Of a DNA stretch of 22,162 bases, positions 1 through 7,739 are shown one piece after another; position 1 is the stretch's first letter, and each line of letters opens with the position of its first letter. Made by a program: the position numbers and the translations under genes. The notes beneath the pieces are model-generated. The model saw only the letters and a list, made by a program, of their open reading frames with translations, was not told the DNA's origin and did not search any database. The stretch covers positions 1 through 22,162 of IMG/VR virus record IMGVR_UViG_3300043803_000215, one strand, 5' to 3'. The stretch is from a virus.

Positions 1-25
1 ATGAGAAGGAGCAATCATCAACAAA

Positions 26-262
26 TTGCCAGCAAAGCAAGTATCTGAAACATTTAGAGTGCAAGAATTTATCCTCAAGGTAGGAGATGATAAGTATCCG
101 CAAGAAGTAAAATTCCAATTAGTGAATGATAAGATATATCTACTAGATTTTATCCAGGTGAATGATGCAGTAGAGCTTGTGTTTGAATTAAGAGGTAAAG
201 CATACAAAGAAACTCATTACAATACATTGAATGTACTTGAGGTAAAATCTAAGCTATTCTAA
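26..262 (+). CDS. DUF3127-type small protein, N-terminus uncertain
   Basis: Residues from QVSETF onwards (RVQEFIL, KYPQEVKFQL, a predicted beta-rich domain ending LEVKSK) look like the DUF3127 family, small proteins common in Bacteroidota and their phages and of unproven function, possibly nucleic-acid binding. The only start in frame is a TTG at 26. However, the codons just before it (from position 5) read EGAIINKLP, which is how family members usually begin. An in-frame TGA lies at 2-4 and an ATG at 1-3 is one base out of frame. A one-base indel at the window edge, or a non-ATG start, would explain this. The gene overlaps the next one by one base (TAATG). Family assignment is fairly sure, the start is not. 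Confidence 0.7.
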   Translation: MPAKQVSETFRVQEFILKVGDDKYPQEVKFQLVNDKIYLLDFIQVNDAVELVFELRGKAYKETHYNTLNVLEVKSKLF

Positions 263-441
263 TGAAAGTAGTTAAGTACATCATAGTGATGCTATGCCTA
301 CTAGCATTCTTTGTTCTGTTCTTCTATGGAATGTATACCTTCTTAGGCAAGATAGGAGTCACAATTGTCTCAATAATAATACTAATTTACTTTATCTATG
401 GATTTGTCAAAGATGCATACTATCACTATCTTAACAGATAA
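262..441 (+). CDS. Small two-helix membrane protein, unknown function
   Basis: A 59-residue protein beginning MKVVKYIIVMLCLLAFF. It has two hydrophobic stretches, about residues 5-26 and 31-49, separated by a short GK-containing turn, and ends in a polar tail (KDAYYHYLNR). The start codon shares a base with the stop of the preceding DUF3127-type gene and its end overlaps the next gene by 29 bases, so it is embedded in a compact operon. I do not recognise a family. The length, the clean two-helix pattern and the start/stop coupling support it as a real inner-membrane protein. It could modify the host envelope or be a minor holin-like protein, but nothing in the sequence shows this. Confidence 0.6.
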   Translation: MKVVKYIIVMLCLLAFFVLFFYGMYTFLGKIGVTIVSIIILIYFIYGFVKDAYYHYLNR

Positions 442-631
442 GGACTTCTCAGTCAAGGAATGGATGATAGAACAGACTAATCTGAGAATCACTAACAGAT
501 ACAAGCAGACTCACATAGCTGAGGACATTGGAGTCAATGGATCACAATTGTCTAGGTTTCTAACTGGCAATACTGTTAAAGACTCATTCTACGAAAAGTG
601 GTTTAAGTGGTACATTAATCAAGGGAGTTGA
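413..631 (+). CDS. Small helix-turn-helix protein
   Basis: I start this 72-residue protein at ATG 413 (MHTITILTDKDFSVKEWM); an in-frame ATG at 398 would lengthen the overlap with the membrane-protein gene. Residues about 30-52 (RYKQTHIAEDIGVNGSQLSRFL) read as a Cro/XRE-like helix-turn-helix: THIAEDIGV as the first helix, N-G turn, SQLSRFLTGN as the recognition helix. The C-terminal part is rich in aromatics (FYEKWFKWYINQ). It is likely a DNA-binding protein, perhaps a regulator. It lies at the end of the first small-gene operon, and its stop codon lies inside a terminator-like hairpin. Confidence 0.6.
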   Translation: MHTITILTDKDFSVKEWMIEQTNLRITNRYKQTHIAEDIGVNGSQLSRFLTGNTVKDSFYEKWFKWYINQGS

Positions 632-641
632 CAGCTCCCTT
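621..641 (+). terminator. Hairpin at the end of the first operon, weak terminator
   Basis: AAGGGAG (621-627) pairs perfectly with CTCCCTT (635-641) around a 7-base loop. The stop codon of the HTH gene falls in the loop. The T-run after it is poor (TTG then TCGTTT), so it may be a weak terminator or an mRNA-end stabiliser. A promoter-like sequence follows directly. Confidence 0.45.
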
Positions 642-669
642 TGTCGTTTATAAATATTAACTAACTTTA
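640..669 (+). promoter_or_regulatory. Candidate host-type promoter, imperfect
   Basis: TTTG at 640-643, an 18-bp spacer, then TAACTTTA at 662-669. This matches the Bacteroidota pattern TTTG, 19-21 bp, TAnnTTTG with one mismatch in the -7 box and a slightly short spacer. The downstream ATG (674) follows by only four bases, which would make a leaderless or internal start. It is judged plausible because a hairpin ends the previous gene here. Confidence 0.3.
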
Positions 670-673
670 CAAC

Positions 674-901
674 ATGATAGCATACATAACACCATTAGTA
701 GTATCCTGGTGGTTTACTAACTTTGAGCCTATTCAGAACTTCATTGATAGATTTATTCTACCTGACTGGCTACATACAGCTCTAGGATGCTGGAAGTGCA
801 TGTCATTTTGGACTGCATTAATTTACTCACAATCATTCATTGTAGCATGTGCTACTTCACTTATAGCCGTATGCTTACAGAAACTGATATACAACTCATA
901 G
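674..901 (+). CDS. DUF1360-like small membrane protein
   Basis: 75 residues with an N-terminal hydrophobic segment (about 2-15), a short amphipathic middle, then LGCWKCMSFWTAL followed by a second membrane segment (about 45-70). The C-x2-C-x-S-F-W pattern next to a membrane helix resembles the DUF1360 group of small membrane proteins, found in Bacillus and in many phages; the function is unknown. The 3' end overlaps the next gene by 31 bases. It is the first gene of a three-gene run ending in the sigma-like gene. A role in the host membrane is inferred only from topology. Confidence 0.6.
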   Translation: MIAYITPLVVSWWFTNFEPIQNFIDRFILPDWLHTALGCWKCMSFWTALIYSQSFIVACATSLIAVCLQKLIYNS

Positions 902-1074
902 AGTCTATAATTAATCTACCTGAGAGTGAGATAATGACAAAGAGGTCACTATCACAGCTTAAACAGATTAAAGTGGCTCACACTAAGGTAATTGATAAAG
1001 AGTGCTTTTGCTCTACAGTTAGAAGGAAGGTATGGTATAAAGACTTTTTATCCTGGTATGAAAAGAATGCTTGA
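871..1074 (+). CDS. Conserved small CxC protein upstream of the sigma-like gene
   Basis: I choose ATG 871 (MLTETDIQLIESIINLPESE), giving 67 residues, because the longer frame from 787 only shadows the membrane-protein gene. The second half carries KECFCSTVRRKVWYKDFLSWYE, a C-x-C pair followed by a basic and aromatic stretch. From memory, similar CFCS-type small proteins lie beside sigma-like genes in other Bacteroidota phages, but I cannot check this here. The function is unknown; a nucleic-acid or polymerase contact is possible. It overlaps its upstream neighbour by 31 bases and its downstream neighbour by 8, which suggests translational coupling with the sigma-like gene. Confidence 0.6.
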   Translation: MLTETDIQLIESIINLPESEIMTKRSLSQLKQIKVAHTKVIDKECFCSTVRRKVWYKDFLSWYEKNA

Positions 1075-1597
1075 CCAATACTTGCAAAAAAACTACACAG
1101 AGGTGCTCAAATACACTAAGCACTTTATTCAACGACTCAAAATACCTAGTTCTATAGAAGCTGATGCTGTCATCAATAATGCTTACCTTCATTGTGTTAA
1201 GTTAGAGATAGAAGGTATCACAGAAGACAAAGCTAAGAGCTATCTACTGAACACAATCAAATATGAGTTAATCTGGACTCAAGGCTCAAGGACAAAGAAA
1301 GATGATATCTATAGATCACATGAGTATCTAGGTGACTCATTAGATGACTCAAGCGACATTGAGCACAAGGTTAATCTAGAGGATAGCTATAATTTTAAGA
1401 AGGCAATGGTGGAGATATATCGTAACTCTTTGGATGATAGAATTAAAAAGATTATCTTTGAGGCATACTATGACAAAGGTCACTCAACACAAACAGCACT
1501 GGCTAAGTACTTTGACATTAATAGCACATCAGCTTTCTTTCTAATCAAAGAAATAAAACAAAATATTAAGGAAATACAATATAGGTATAAAGACTAA
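1067..1597 (+). CDS. Phage sigma-70-family-like factor (ECF-like)
   Basis: With ATG 1067 (MLDQYLQKNYTEVLKYTKHF) the protein has 176 residues, the size of an ECF sigma factor. The N-terminal helical half has a region-2-like pattern: EADAVINNAYLHC at about 31-43, then AKSYLLNTIKYEL at about 56-68. An acidic linker (about 88-106) follows. The C-terminal half looks like region 4: SLDDRIKKIIFEAYYDKG then TALAKYFDINSTSAFFLIKEIKQ (about 143-165), a helix-turn-helix that would bind an upstream promoter element. Such proteins would redirect host RNA polymerase to phage promoters. It sits just before the packaging and structural genes, as expected for a late regulator. A copy of the 15-bp repeated motif lies inside its last codons. 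The sigma assignment is by pattern only; another HTH regulator is possible. Confidence 0.7.
   Translation: MLDQYLQKNYTEVLKYTKHFIQRLKIPSSIEADAVINNAYLHCVKLEIEGITEDKAKSYLLNTIKYELIWTQGSRTKKDDIYRSHEYLGDSLDDSSDIEHKVNLEDSYNFKKAMVEIYRNSLDDRIKKIIFEAYYDKGHSTQTALAKYFDINSTSAFFLIKEIKQNIKEIQYRYKD
1575..1589 (+). promoter_or_regulatory. Repeated 15-bp motif, copy 1 (candidate late promoter)
   Basis: TACAATATAGGTATA, lying in the last codons of the sigma-like gene. It is the only copy whose end is not a start codon: the next ATG is at 1602, 27 bases after the motif begins. This favours a promoter over a pure translation signal. A TAA lies 21 bases upstream of the motif. It would drive the 1602 gene and both terminase genes. 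Confidence 0.5.
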
Positions 1598-1601
1598 AAT
1601 T

Positions 1602-1859
1602 ATGGAATACACAATTAAACCAGAATTCGTAGGTAAGACAGTGAAAATCTATGACAGATTTAAAGGCACTAAGACTATTGTAATTGATAAACTTGACCTT
1701 AGCAAAGTGAAATACTATCAGACAATTGGACTTAAGCACATCTTTGAAGAGGTAGTGACTGCTACAGCTCCTGAGTCTACTGTTATTGAGTACAATGCAA
1801 TTGAGGATGTACCAGTTAAAAAGAAACGTACAAAGAAGGTTAATACAGACAATGTATAA
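1602..1859 (+). CDS. Unknown small protein before the small terminase
   Basis: 85 residues, beginning MEYTIKPEFVGKTVKIYDRF. The first half is predicted beta-rich and contains FVGKTVKIYDRFKGTKTIVI; the middle (LSKVKYYQTIGLKHIFEE) is helical; the end is strongly basic (PVKKKRTKKV). I do not recognise the family. It is the first gene after the sigma-like gene, follows motif copy 1, and overlaps the small terminase start by 8 bases (ATGTATAA), so it is co-expressed with the packaging genes. A role at the packaging or head-to-tail interface is possible but not shown. Confidence 0.6.
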   Translation: MEYTIKPEFVGKTVKIYDRFKGTKTIVIDKLDLSKVKYYQTIGLKHIFEEVVTATAPESTVIEYNAIEDVPVKKKRTKKVNTDNV

Positions 1860-2280
1860 AAAGAAGTACATAGAGACTCCTGAGAAAATGTGGGACTTAT
1901 TTGTATCTTATAGAGATTGGTGCAAAGCTAATCCTAGATATCAATACTCACTTTCTAATAAAACTGGAGAGGCAACTGCTATTCCTTTAGAGAGACCATT
2001 GACGCAAGTAGGTTTCAGAAGTTATGCTGCTGATAATGGATGTACAGTGACTGATTATTTTTCAAATAAAGAAGATAGATATAGTGATTATGCCACAATC
2101 TGTACACGCATAGAGGAGGCTATCCGACATGACCAGATTGAAGGTGGCATGACTGGGCAGTACAATGCATCCATAACTCAAAGACTAAACAACCTGACTG
2201 AGAGAGTTGATACTACCACAAAAGGTGAAGCTATCTCAGAGATAAAGGTGAATATTATTACTTCTAATAAAGGGGAGTAA
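1852..2280 (+). CDS. terS: Terminase small subunit
   Basis: 142 residues from ATG 1852. The opening MYKKKYIETPEKMWDLFVSY, followed by DWCKANPRYQY and IPLERPLTQVGFRSYA, is typical of a group of small terminase subunits in Bacteroidota phages: a helix-turn-helix-like N-terminal half that recognises the packaging start site. The TRIEEAIRHDQIEGGMTGQYNAS stretch (about 84-106) is the usual central helix region, and the C-terminus (SEIKVNIITSNKGE) resembles segments that contact the large subunit. The longer in-frame start at 1786 lies within the preceding gene and is not supported. The large terminase follows 49 bases downstream, which strongly supports the call. Confidence 0.85.
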   Translation: MYKKKYIETPEKMWDLFVSYRDWCKANPRYQYSLSNKTGEATAIPLERPLTQVGFRSYAADNGCTVTDYFSNKEDRYSDYATICTRIEEAIRHDQIEGGMTGQYNASITQRLNNLTERVDTTTKGEAISEIKVNIITSNKGE

Positions 2281-2329
2281 TCTTAATAATAATAAATATA
2301 AGTACTACTAATAGTGGTATGATTTGTCT

Positions 2330-3481
2330 ATGGAGCTAAATTCAACTGTCATCTTTCAAAAGAATCACGAGGCACTCAATGACTCAAGTCATAGGTTTAT
2401 AATCAATGAAGGTGGCTCAAGGTCAAGTAAGACTTACAGCTTATGTCAGCTGATAATTGTCTATTGTCTACAGAATCCTAATAAGGTAGTATCAATCATT
2501 CGCAAAACTTTCCCAGCATTGAGAGCTACAGTTATGAGAGACTTCTTAGAAATCATGAAGAGCTTAGAAATCTATGACGTGGCTAGACATAATAAGTCAG
2601 AGCACATCTACACATTTGGTAATGGCTCAATAGTTGAATTCTTCTCAGTTGATGATGAGCAAAAGATAAGAGGTAGAAAACGTGACCTTGCATGGTGCAA
2701 TGAAGCTAATGAGCTGTACTATGATGACTTCACTCAGTTAAACATGAGGACAGAAGGCAAGTTAATCTTTGACTACAATCCATCTGAGAGCAACTCTTGG
2801 CTGTACGAGCTACCAGCTGAGGAGTCAATTCTAATCAAGTCTACCTACAAAGACAATCCATTCCTACCTGAGAGCATCAAGAGACAGATTGAAGACTTGA
2901 AGAGGACAGATGAGGCACAATATCAAATCTATGCACTAGGAGAGAAAGCTATCTCTAAGAGCAACATCTATTCTAATTGGTCCTTTGTCAAGCATAGACC
3001 TGCTAAGTTTACTGACTATGTGTATGGCTTAGACTTTGGTTATAATCACCCTACAGCATTGGTCAGAGTCTATTGGAGAGACAAAGACATCTACATTGAG
3101 CCTATCATCTATGAGAGCTACTTGACCACTACTGACTTGATAGCTAGAATGGATCAACTAGGGATTGAGAAGAGCATCAATATACTAGCTGACTACTCTC
3201 GACCTGAGACTATAGCTGAAATTGATAGGGCTGGATATTACATTGAGAATGCTAACAAGGTAGTCAAGCAAGGGATAGATAACATTAAGACCTTTGGTGT
3301 ATTCTGCGAGGACCATCCAGCAATCAAGAAGGAATACGAAAACTACAAGTGGAAAAAAATAGGTGATACAATAACAGATGAGCCAGTCAAATTGTGGGAT
3401 GATGCTATGGATGCTATCAGATACGCTGCAACCTACATCAAGAAGGAATACTACACAGATGACAGCTATATTTCCTTCTAA
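2330..3481 (+). CDS. terL: Terminase large subunit (ATPase-nuclease)
   Basis: 383 residues from ATG 2330; a TTG six bases earlier is an alternative start. It powers DNA packaging at the portal and cuts the genome. Walker A-like GGSRSSKT lies at residues 28-35. The Walker B and catalytic Glu region is DLAWCNEANE, about 119-128. The RNase H-like nuclease domain shows its acidic residues in GLDFG (Asp235), ILADYS (Asp288) and the C-terminal WDDAMDAIRYA (Asp357/358/361). The layout and the YYDDF segment fit the PBSX/Terminase_3 group. Length is slightly short for the family, but all motifs are present, so it should be active. The portal gene is not next to it but about 14 kb downstream. Confidence 0.95.
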   Translation: MELNSTVIFQKNHEALNDSSHRFIINEGGSRSSKTYSLCQLIIVYCLQNPNKVVSIIRKTFPALRATVMRDFLEIMKSLEIYDVARHNKSEHIYTFGNGSIVEFFSVDDEQKIRGRKRDLAWCNEANELYYDDFTQLNMRTEGKLIFDYNPSESNSWLYELPAEESILIKSTYKDNPFLPESIKRQIEDLKRTDEAQYQIYALGEKAISKSNIYSNWSFVKHRPAKFTDYVYGLDFGYNHPTALVRVYWRDKDIYIEPIIYESYLTTTDLIARMDQLGIEKSINILADYSRPETIAEIDRAGYYIENANKVVKQGIDNIKTFGVFCEDHPAIKKEYENYKWKKIGDTITDEPVKLWDDAMDAIRYAATYIKKEYYTDDSYISF

Positions 3482-3498
3482 TTGAAATCAGATAAAAA

Positions 3499-3513
3499 TA
3501 CAATATAGGTATG
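3499..3513 (+). promoter_or_regulatory. Repeated 15-bp motif, copy 2 (candidate late promoter)
   Basis: TACAATATAGGTATG; the final ATG is the start codon of the first tail gene. It lies in the 29-bp gap after the large terminase. TAATTG begins 20 bases upstream of the motif. It would start the tail tip and tape measure operon. Confidence 0.6.
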
Positions 3514-5004
3514 GCAACAACAATCATAGCACAGCCTCAGGACTTCACTCCAGCTTATAATGAGTGCAAGTTTATAATTGACTCTACTAACAAGAATAAG
3601 TCAGGTTTCAGATACATCTTTGAGGTGTTTGACTCAGTGACTAATCTAAGGATAGGCTACTACAAAGCACTCCCTACATTTGGCACTGGCTATGGTGAAC
3701 AAGACCTGTCTAAGCTACTGAGTAACAATGTGAGCTTTGACTTTAATCCTTCAATCACTACCTTCTATGATGCATCCAATAGTTACTTTGGCTATGATGT
3801 TAAATTTGGTGAAGAGTATATCTTTGACTTAAACTACACAGCATCACTAGCTGATAATAGTGGTAATGTTCGCATCACAGCTACACATCCATTTCAAGTA
3901 GGTGACCAGGTGAATATTACTCAAGCTGATGGTGGAGTTGCGAATCCTGGTGTTGAGGGTTTGCATACTGTGATAGCTATTACTGGCACAACTAACTTCA
4001 CAATCAATGCACTATGGTCAGGAGTAACAGATGCTACTATCAATGGTGTTGTTGAGTATGCTGATAAGAGAAAAACTATTGACTTAGACATAGAGTCAAC
4101 ACTTGACAAATTTGTCTTCAATGGTGTATACTCATGGCTTGAATTCCCATATTGGGATGAGACCGACTATGAGCTTGACGGTACTACTAAGGAATGGCTA
4201 ACAGACCAGCCTCAAGAATTTAGTTGCACACCTGGTCAAGATTTATGGCTAAACATTAGAGGCTTTGGAGTTGCACCAGGTGGGAAGGTATACTTTGAGA
4301 ATGACAATGGAGATTTATTCTCTAAGGTAGTAGCTGGTAGTGAGACTATCAAAGGTGTAGCGGTTGGTCCTAACAACTATGGCTCACTGACTGTTATTAG
4401 TGGCACAGCTCCATTAGTAAAGAATGACACTAAAAACTATAGCATTTATTATGTTGATGGCTCTCCACCAACTACTAAGTCAGTTAAGTACATAGTCAAC
4501 ATAGACAGACGTATGTTAATATCAGAGAGTCATATTGTGTTCTTAGATAGATTAGGCTCATGGAGTAGTTTTGCGTTCCAGCTTAAGGCTTATGAGAGAG
4601 GTAACATCACTAGACAGACTTATAATCAGGATGTACCAGGTAGTGTAGTAGATGGTCAGTGGCAATATAAAAGTTATGAACAAGGGACAGTCAACATTAA
4701 CACTGAGGTAACTAAGCTCTATGACTTATCTACCAACTTTATGACAGAATCTGAAGGAGATTATTTCCAGCAGTTGCTAACATCACCACAGACATACATC
4801 AAGAATGTACTTTATCACATCACAGAAGATGGAGCTGTACTATTTGATGAGGATGGCTGTGTTATTCACGTTCCTGAGAGCACTGAGTATGTTAGCTGTA
4901 ATGTGACCACTAATAACTTTGAAGTGTTCAAGCAAAGAAACAAGAATTTAATCAAGCAATCTGTTCAAGTAAGAATAGGCAACAACGACACTATCAATGG
5001 TTAA
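3511..5004 (+). CDS. Tail tip/baseplate-type structural protein
   Basis: 497 residues, mostly beta-strand and acidic, starting MATTIIAQPQDFTPAYNECK. The opening (PQ-x-FTPAYN, then a strand and IDSTN) is of a type I associate with tail proteins located upstream of the tape measure in Bacteroidota phages. Residues about 115-185 (NVRITATHPFQVGDQVNI ... TNFTINALW) look like an inserted small beta domain of the kind often found in fibres and baseplates. No enzyme motif is seen. It follows motif copy 2 and overlaps the next gene by 8 bases, so the two large proteins are likely made together and sit at the tail end. The exact position in the virion is inferred. Confidence 0.6.
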   Translation: MATTIIAQPQDFTPAYNECKFIIDSTNKNKSGFRYIFEVFDSVTNLRIGYYKALPTFGTGYGEQDLSKLLSNNVSFDFNPSITTFYDASNSYFGYDVKFGEEYIFDLNYTASLADNSGNVRITATHPFQVGDQVNITQADGGVANPGVEGLHTVIAITGTTNFTINALWSGVTDATINGVVEYADKRKTIDLDIESTLDKFVFNGVYSWLEFPYWDETDYELDGTTKEWLTDQPQEFSCTPGQDLWLNIRGFGVAPGGKVYFENDNGDLFSKVVAGSETIKGVAVGPNNYGSLTVISGTAPLVKNDTKNYSIYYVDGSPPTTKSVKYIVNIDRRMLISESHIVFLDRLGSWSSFAFQLKAYERGNITRQTYNQDVPGSVVDGQWQYKSYEQGTVNINTEVTKLYDLSTNFMTESEGDYFQQLLTSPQTYIKNVLYHITEDGAVLFDEDGCVIHVPESTEYVSCNVTTNNFEVFKQRNKNLIKQSVQVRIGNNDTING

Positions 5005-7738
5005 AATAGTACTATCAACTGGTGTGCTTGATGTATCTGAGAATCTTGCACTACCTATCACTTTCAGTATTGGTGACATTAGAGACTTATCATCTAGAAA
5101 GGGTACATTCTCAAAGACTGTCACTCTAGCTGGGACTAAGAATAATAATGACCTACTTGGTCACTACTATGATGTCAACATAGAAGCTGGTACATTTAAC
5201 ATCAATACACTAACAAAGTGTCAAGTCATTCAGAATGGTGTACCTATTTTAGATGAGGCACTTTTGCAATTGGTTTCAGTTAGTAAGGTGCAGACTAACA
5301 ATAGATTTGAGGATGAGGTAAGCTATGAGGTGCTAATCAAAGATACTAGAGCAGAATTTTTCACAGCCATCACTAATGCTAACTTGACTGACTTAGACTT
5401 CTCAGACTTAGATCATGTGTTTAGCTCCACTAATATAGTTGCGTCATTCAGTCACACTGTGGTAGATGGCTATAAGTATGTGATGCCATATATCAATAGC
5501 AATGACTTCAATGCTAATGACTTTAAGCCAGCAATCTATGCTAAGACTTACTTTGATAGAATCTTCGCTGTAGCTGGATTCACGTACACTTGGGATGAGA
5601 TAGGCTCAGCTAGATTTGATAAGCTGTTAATTCCTTACAATGGAGATACTAATAATCAAGATTACAATGATTTCTTAGTAGAGGCCACAAACACCTGGAC
5701 TACTACCAATGTACAAGCAGTAGGTCAGAATGTAACTTTTCAAGAAGCTATTGACTCAGGATGGACAGAGATAGTAGATACTCAATCAATATTCAACCCT
5801 ACAGATGGTGAGTATACTTCACCAATAAATACTAGTTTACCAGCTGGAGAGCATTACATCTATAGCTTGACAATTGGTGGCTCAATCATTTTAGAGAATA
5901 CAAGTGGAGAGGACTGTTATGTAGATACACCAGCAAAGTACTATAAAGTTTTTATGAGGGTTTCTGTAGATGGATTTGACAACCCTATAGTCTATGGCTC
6001 AACTGCTGTGGTTAATGGAATCACTACAGTACTACCTAATGGTAACACTACTATTTTAACATTTTCAAATACACTTCAAATACCAGCGGCAACTAATGCA
6101 AACAATGGTACAACTATAACAGTATCAGATATTCAAATTCTTAATACTGGAGTTGAGATATTTCACACAGATGCTGCATTCACTACTGGCAATTGGTACA
6201 CAGTATCTACTGACACATTAGCCCCAGTTAACGTGGTCCTAGACTTGACATCAATCAACATGTCAATCTTACCTAGCAACAACATTCAAGTAACTGGCTC
6301 AACACTATCAGTCAATCAATATGTACCATCTGAGATTAAGCAGTCTGACTTTATTAAGTCTATCCTACAGATGTACAACTTGTATATTGAGCAAGATGTT
6401 GATAACCCTTACAACTTAGTCTTAAGACATAGAGATGAGTACTATGACTCAGGTGCTGAGAAAGACTGGAGTAAAAAGTTAGCTAAGGATAAGGACCAGC
6501 AATTAATATTCCTTCCTGACTTGACTAACAAGAAGCTCAAATTAACTTATGCTCCTGACACTGATGAGTTTAACACAATGTATAAACAAGCTACTAGAGA
6601 GATTTATGGACAGCTTGAGTATACTTTTGACAATGAGTATGTGAAAGATGTTGACACTCAAGAGTTAATATTTTCACCTACACCAGTTACACTTACTTCA
6701 TTTGGTGCTTATGTACCAGCTATAGTTGGCTCAGCTCCTAACACTAATATTCGCATCTTGTATGATGGTGGTCTACAGTCATGTCAGCCATTTGACATCT
6801 TAGATTTTGGCACTACTGGAGAGTTTGGATTGACAAGCTATCCAATGCTAGGACACTTTGACAATGCTTTGACTCCTAGCTTTGACATCAACTTTGGGAC
6901 CAATGACTTTTACTTCTATGAGCCATTATCTCTTACAGCTAACAACCTATACAATCTCTACTGGAGAAGGACAGTCAATCAGATTAATGTAGGAAAAATG
7001 TTGATAGCTTTCTTTGACCTTGATGAGGTAGACATCCAATCACTTAAGCTGAATGATAAGATATACATTGATAACTCCTGGTGGAACATCAACAAGATAC
7101 AAGATTACAATGGTAATCAGAGACAGCTCACTAAGGTAGAGCTAATCAGTATTGACACTGAGATAGACCTTGCAAGGTTTAAGACTGGCTTAGGTAGACC
7201 ATTTGGTGACATCATGGTAGGTGTAGGTGTAGATGCATTGGTAGGTAGGAATACCTTTAACAACAATGTCATCTTACCAGGTGCGAATGCTCAAGTCTTT
7301 GGCAAGGGCAATGTAGTCACAGCTGGCACAAAAGGAATCATAGTAGGTGATGGTCAGACTTTGAGTGAAAGTGGTATGGTTATAAATAACTTGACAGTAA
7401 CTAACACAATCAATGGTGATGTTGTAGTACCTTACAAGAAATACATAGCTACAATTAGTCAGACTGGCACAAGTGATCCTACAGTCACAGTACTTGAGAA
7501 TACAATAGGTGACATAGTGTGGACTAGAGCATTAGCTGGTAGATATGAAGGTACATTGATAGGAGCTTTCCCTGACCAAGATAAAACTTATCTACTCAAC
7601 AGCACTACTCAGACAGACAATTACATAAGATTTTATTGGACATCTGCAAATGTAGTACAGATTAGAACTGCTGACTTCACTAACACACTTCAAGATGGAC
7701 AGCTTGATTTTAACACAATTGAAATAAGAACATACTGA
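4997..7738 (+). CDS. Large tail tip/baseplate protein with beta-roll C-terminus
   Basis: 913 residues. The N-terminus (VLDVSENLALPITFSIGDIR, then RKGTFSKTVTLAGTKNNN) resembles large tail-associated proteins of Bacteroidota siphoviruses, in which it is a conserved domain of unknown role. The middle is long and beta-rich, without enzymatic motifs that I can identify. Near residues 735-800 there is a Gly/Asn/Val-rich run (VGRNTFNNNVILPG, AQVFGKGNVVTAG, GIIVGDG) with a roughly 14-residue spacing, like the stacked turns of YadA-type head or left-handed beta-roll repeats, followed by a last beta domain. This suggests a trimeric adhesin or fibre-like end. It sits between another tail protein and the tape measure. 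Assignment is by context and composition. Confidence 0.6.
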   Translation: MVKIVLSTGVLDVSENLALPITFSIGDIRDLSSRKGTFSKTVTLAGTKNNNDLLGHYYDVNIEAGTFNINTLTKCQVIQNGVPILDEALLQLVSVSKVQTNNRFEDEVSYEVLIKDTRAEFFTAITNANLTDLDFSDLDHVFSSTNIVASFSHTVVDGYKYVMPYINSNDFNANDFKPAIYAKTYFDRIFAVAGFTYTWDEIGSARFDKLLIPYNGDTNNQDYNDFLVEATNTWTTTNVQAVGQNVTFQEAIDSGWTEIVDTQSIFNPTDGEYTSPINTSLPAGEHYIYSLTIGGSIILENTSGEDCYVDTPAKYYKVFMRVSVDGFDNPIVYGSTAVVNGITTVLPNGNTTILTFSNTLQIPAATNANNGTTITVSDIQILNTGVEIFHTDAAFTTGNWYTVSTDTLAPVNVVLDLTSINMSILPSNNIQVTGSTLSVNQYVPSEIKQSDFIKSILQMYNLYIEQDVDNPYNLVLRHRDEYYDSGAEKDWSKKLAKDKDQQLIFLPDLTNKKLKLTYAPDTDEFNTMYKQATREIYGQLEYTFDNEYVKDVDTQELIFSPTPVTLTSFGAYVPAIVGSAPNTNIRILYDGGLQSCQPFDILDFGTTGEFGLTSYPMLGHFDNALTPSFDINFGTNDFYFYEPLSLTANNLYNLYWRRTVNQINVGKMLIAFFDLDEVDIQSLKLNDKIYIDNSWWNINKIQDYNGNQRQLTKVELISIDTEIDLARFKTGLGRPFGDIMVGVGVDALVGRNTFNNNVILPGANAQVFGKGNVVTAGTKGIIVGDGQTLSESGMVINNLTVTNTINGDVVVPYKKYIATISQTGTSDPTVTVLENTIGDIVWTRALAGRYEGTLIGAFPDQDKTYLLNSTTQTDNYIRFYWTSANVVQIRTADFTNTLQDGQLDFNTIEIRTY

Positions 7739-7739
7739 T

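Noticed and set aside
787-870. Upstream extension of the CxC protein (start at 787)
   Set aside because: It runs in a second frame through the membrane-protein gene; the residues look like shadow sequence and the 871 start gives a normal short overlap.
1786-1851. Longer start of the small terminase
   Set aside because: It lies inside the preceding gene and adds a basic shadow segment; the family begins at the MYKKKYIETPEK block.
2306-2321. TACTAATAGTGGTATG, a possible sixth copy of the repeated motif before the large terminase
   Set aside because: It needs two inserted or changed positions and a different length, and its ATG starts only a six-residue frame. In AT-rich DNA this match may be chance; it should be rescored with a proper matrix.
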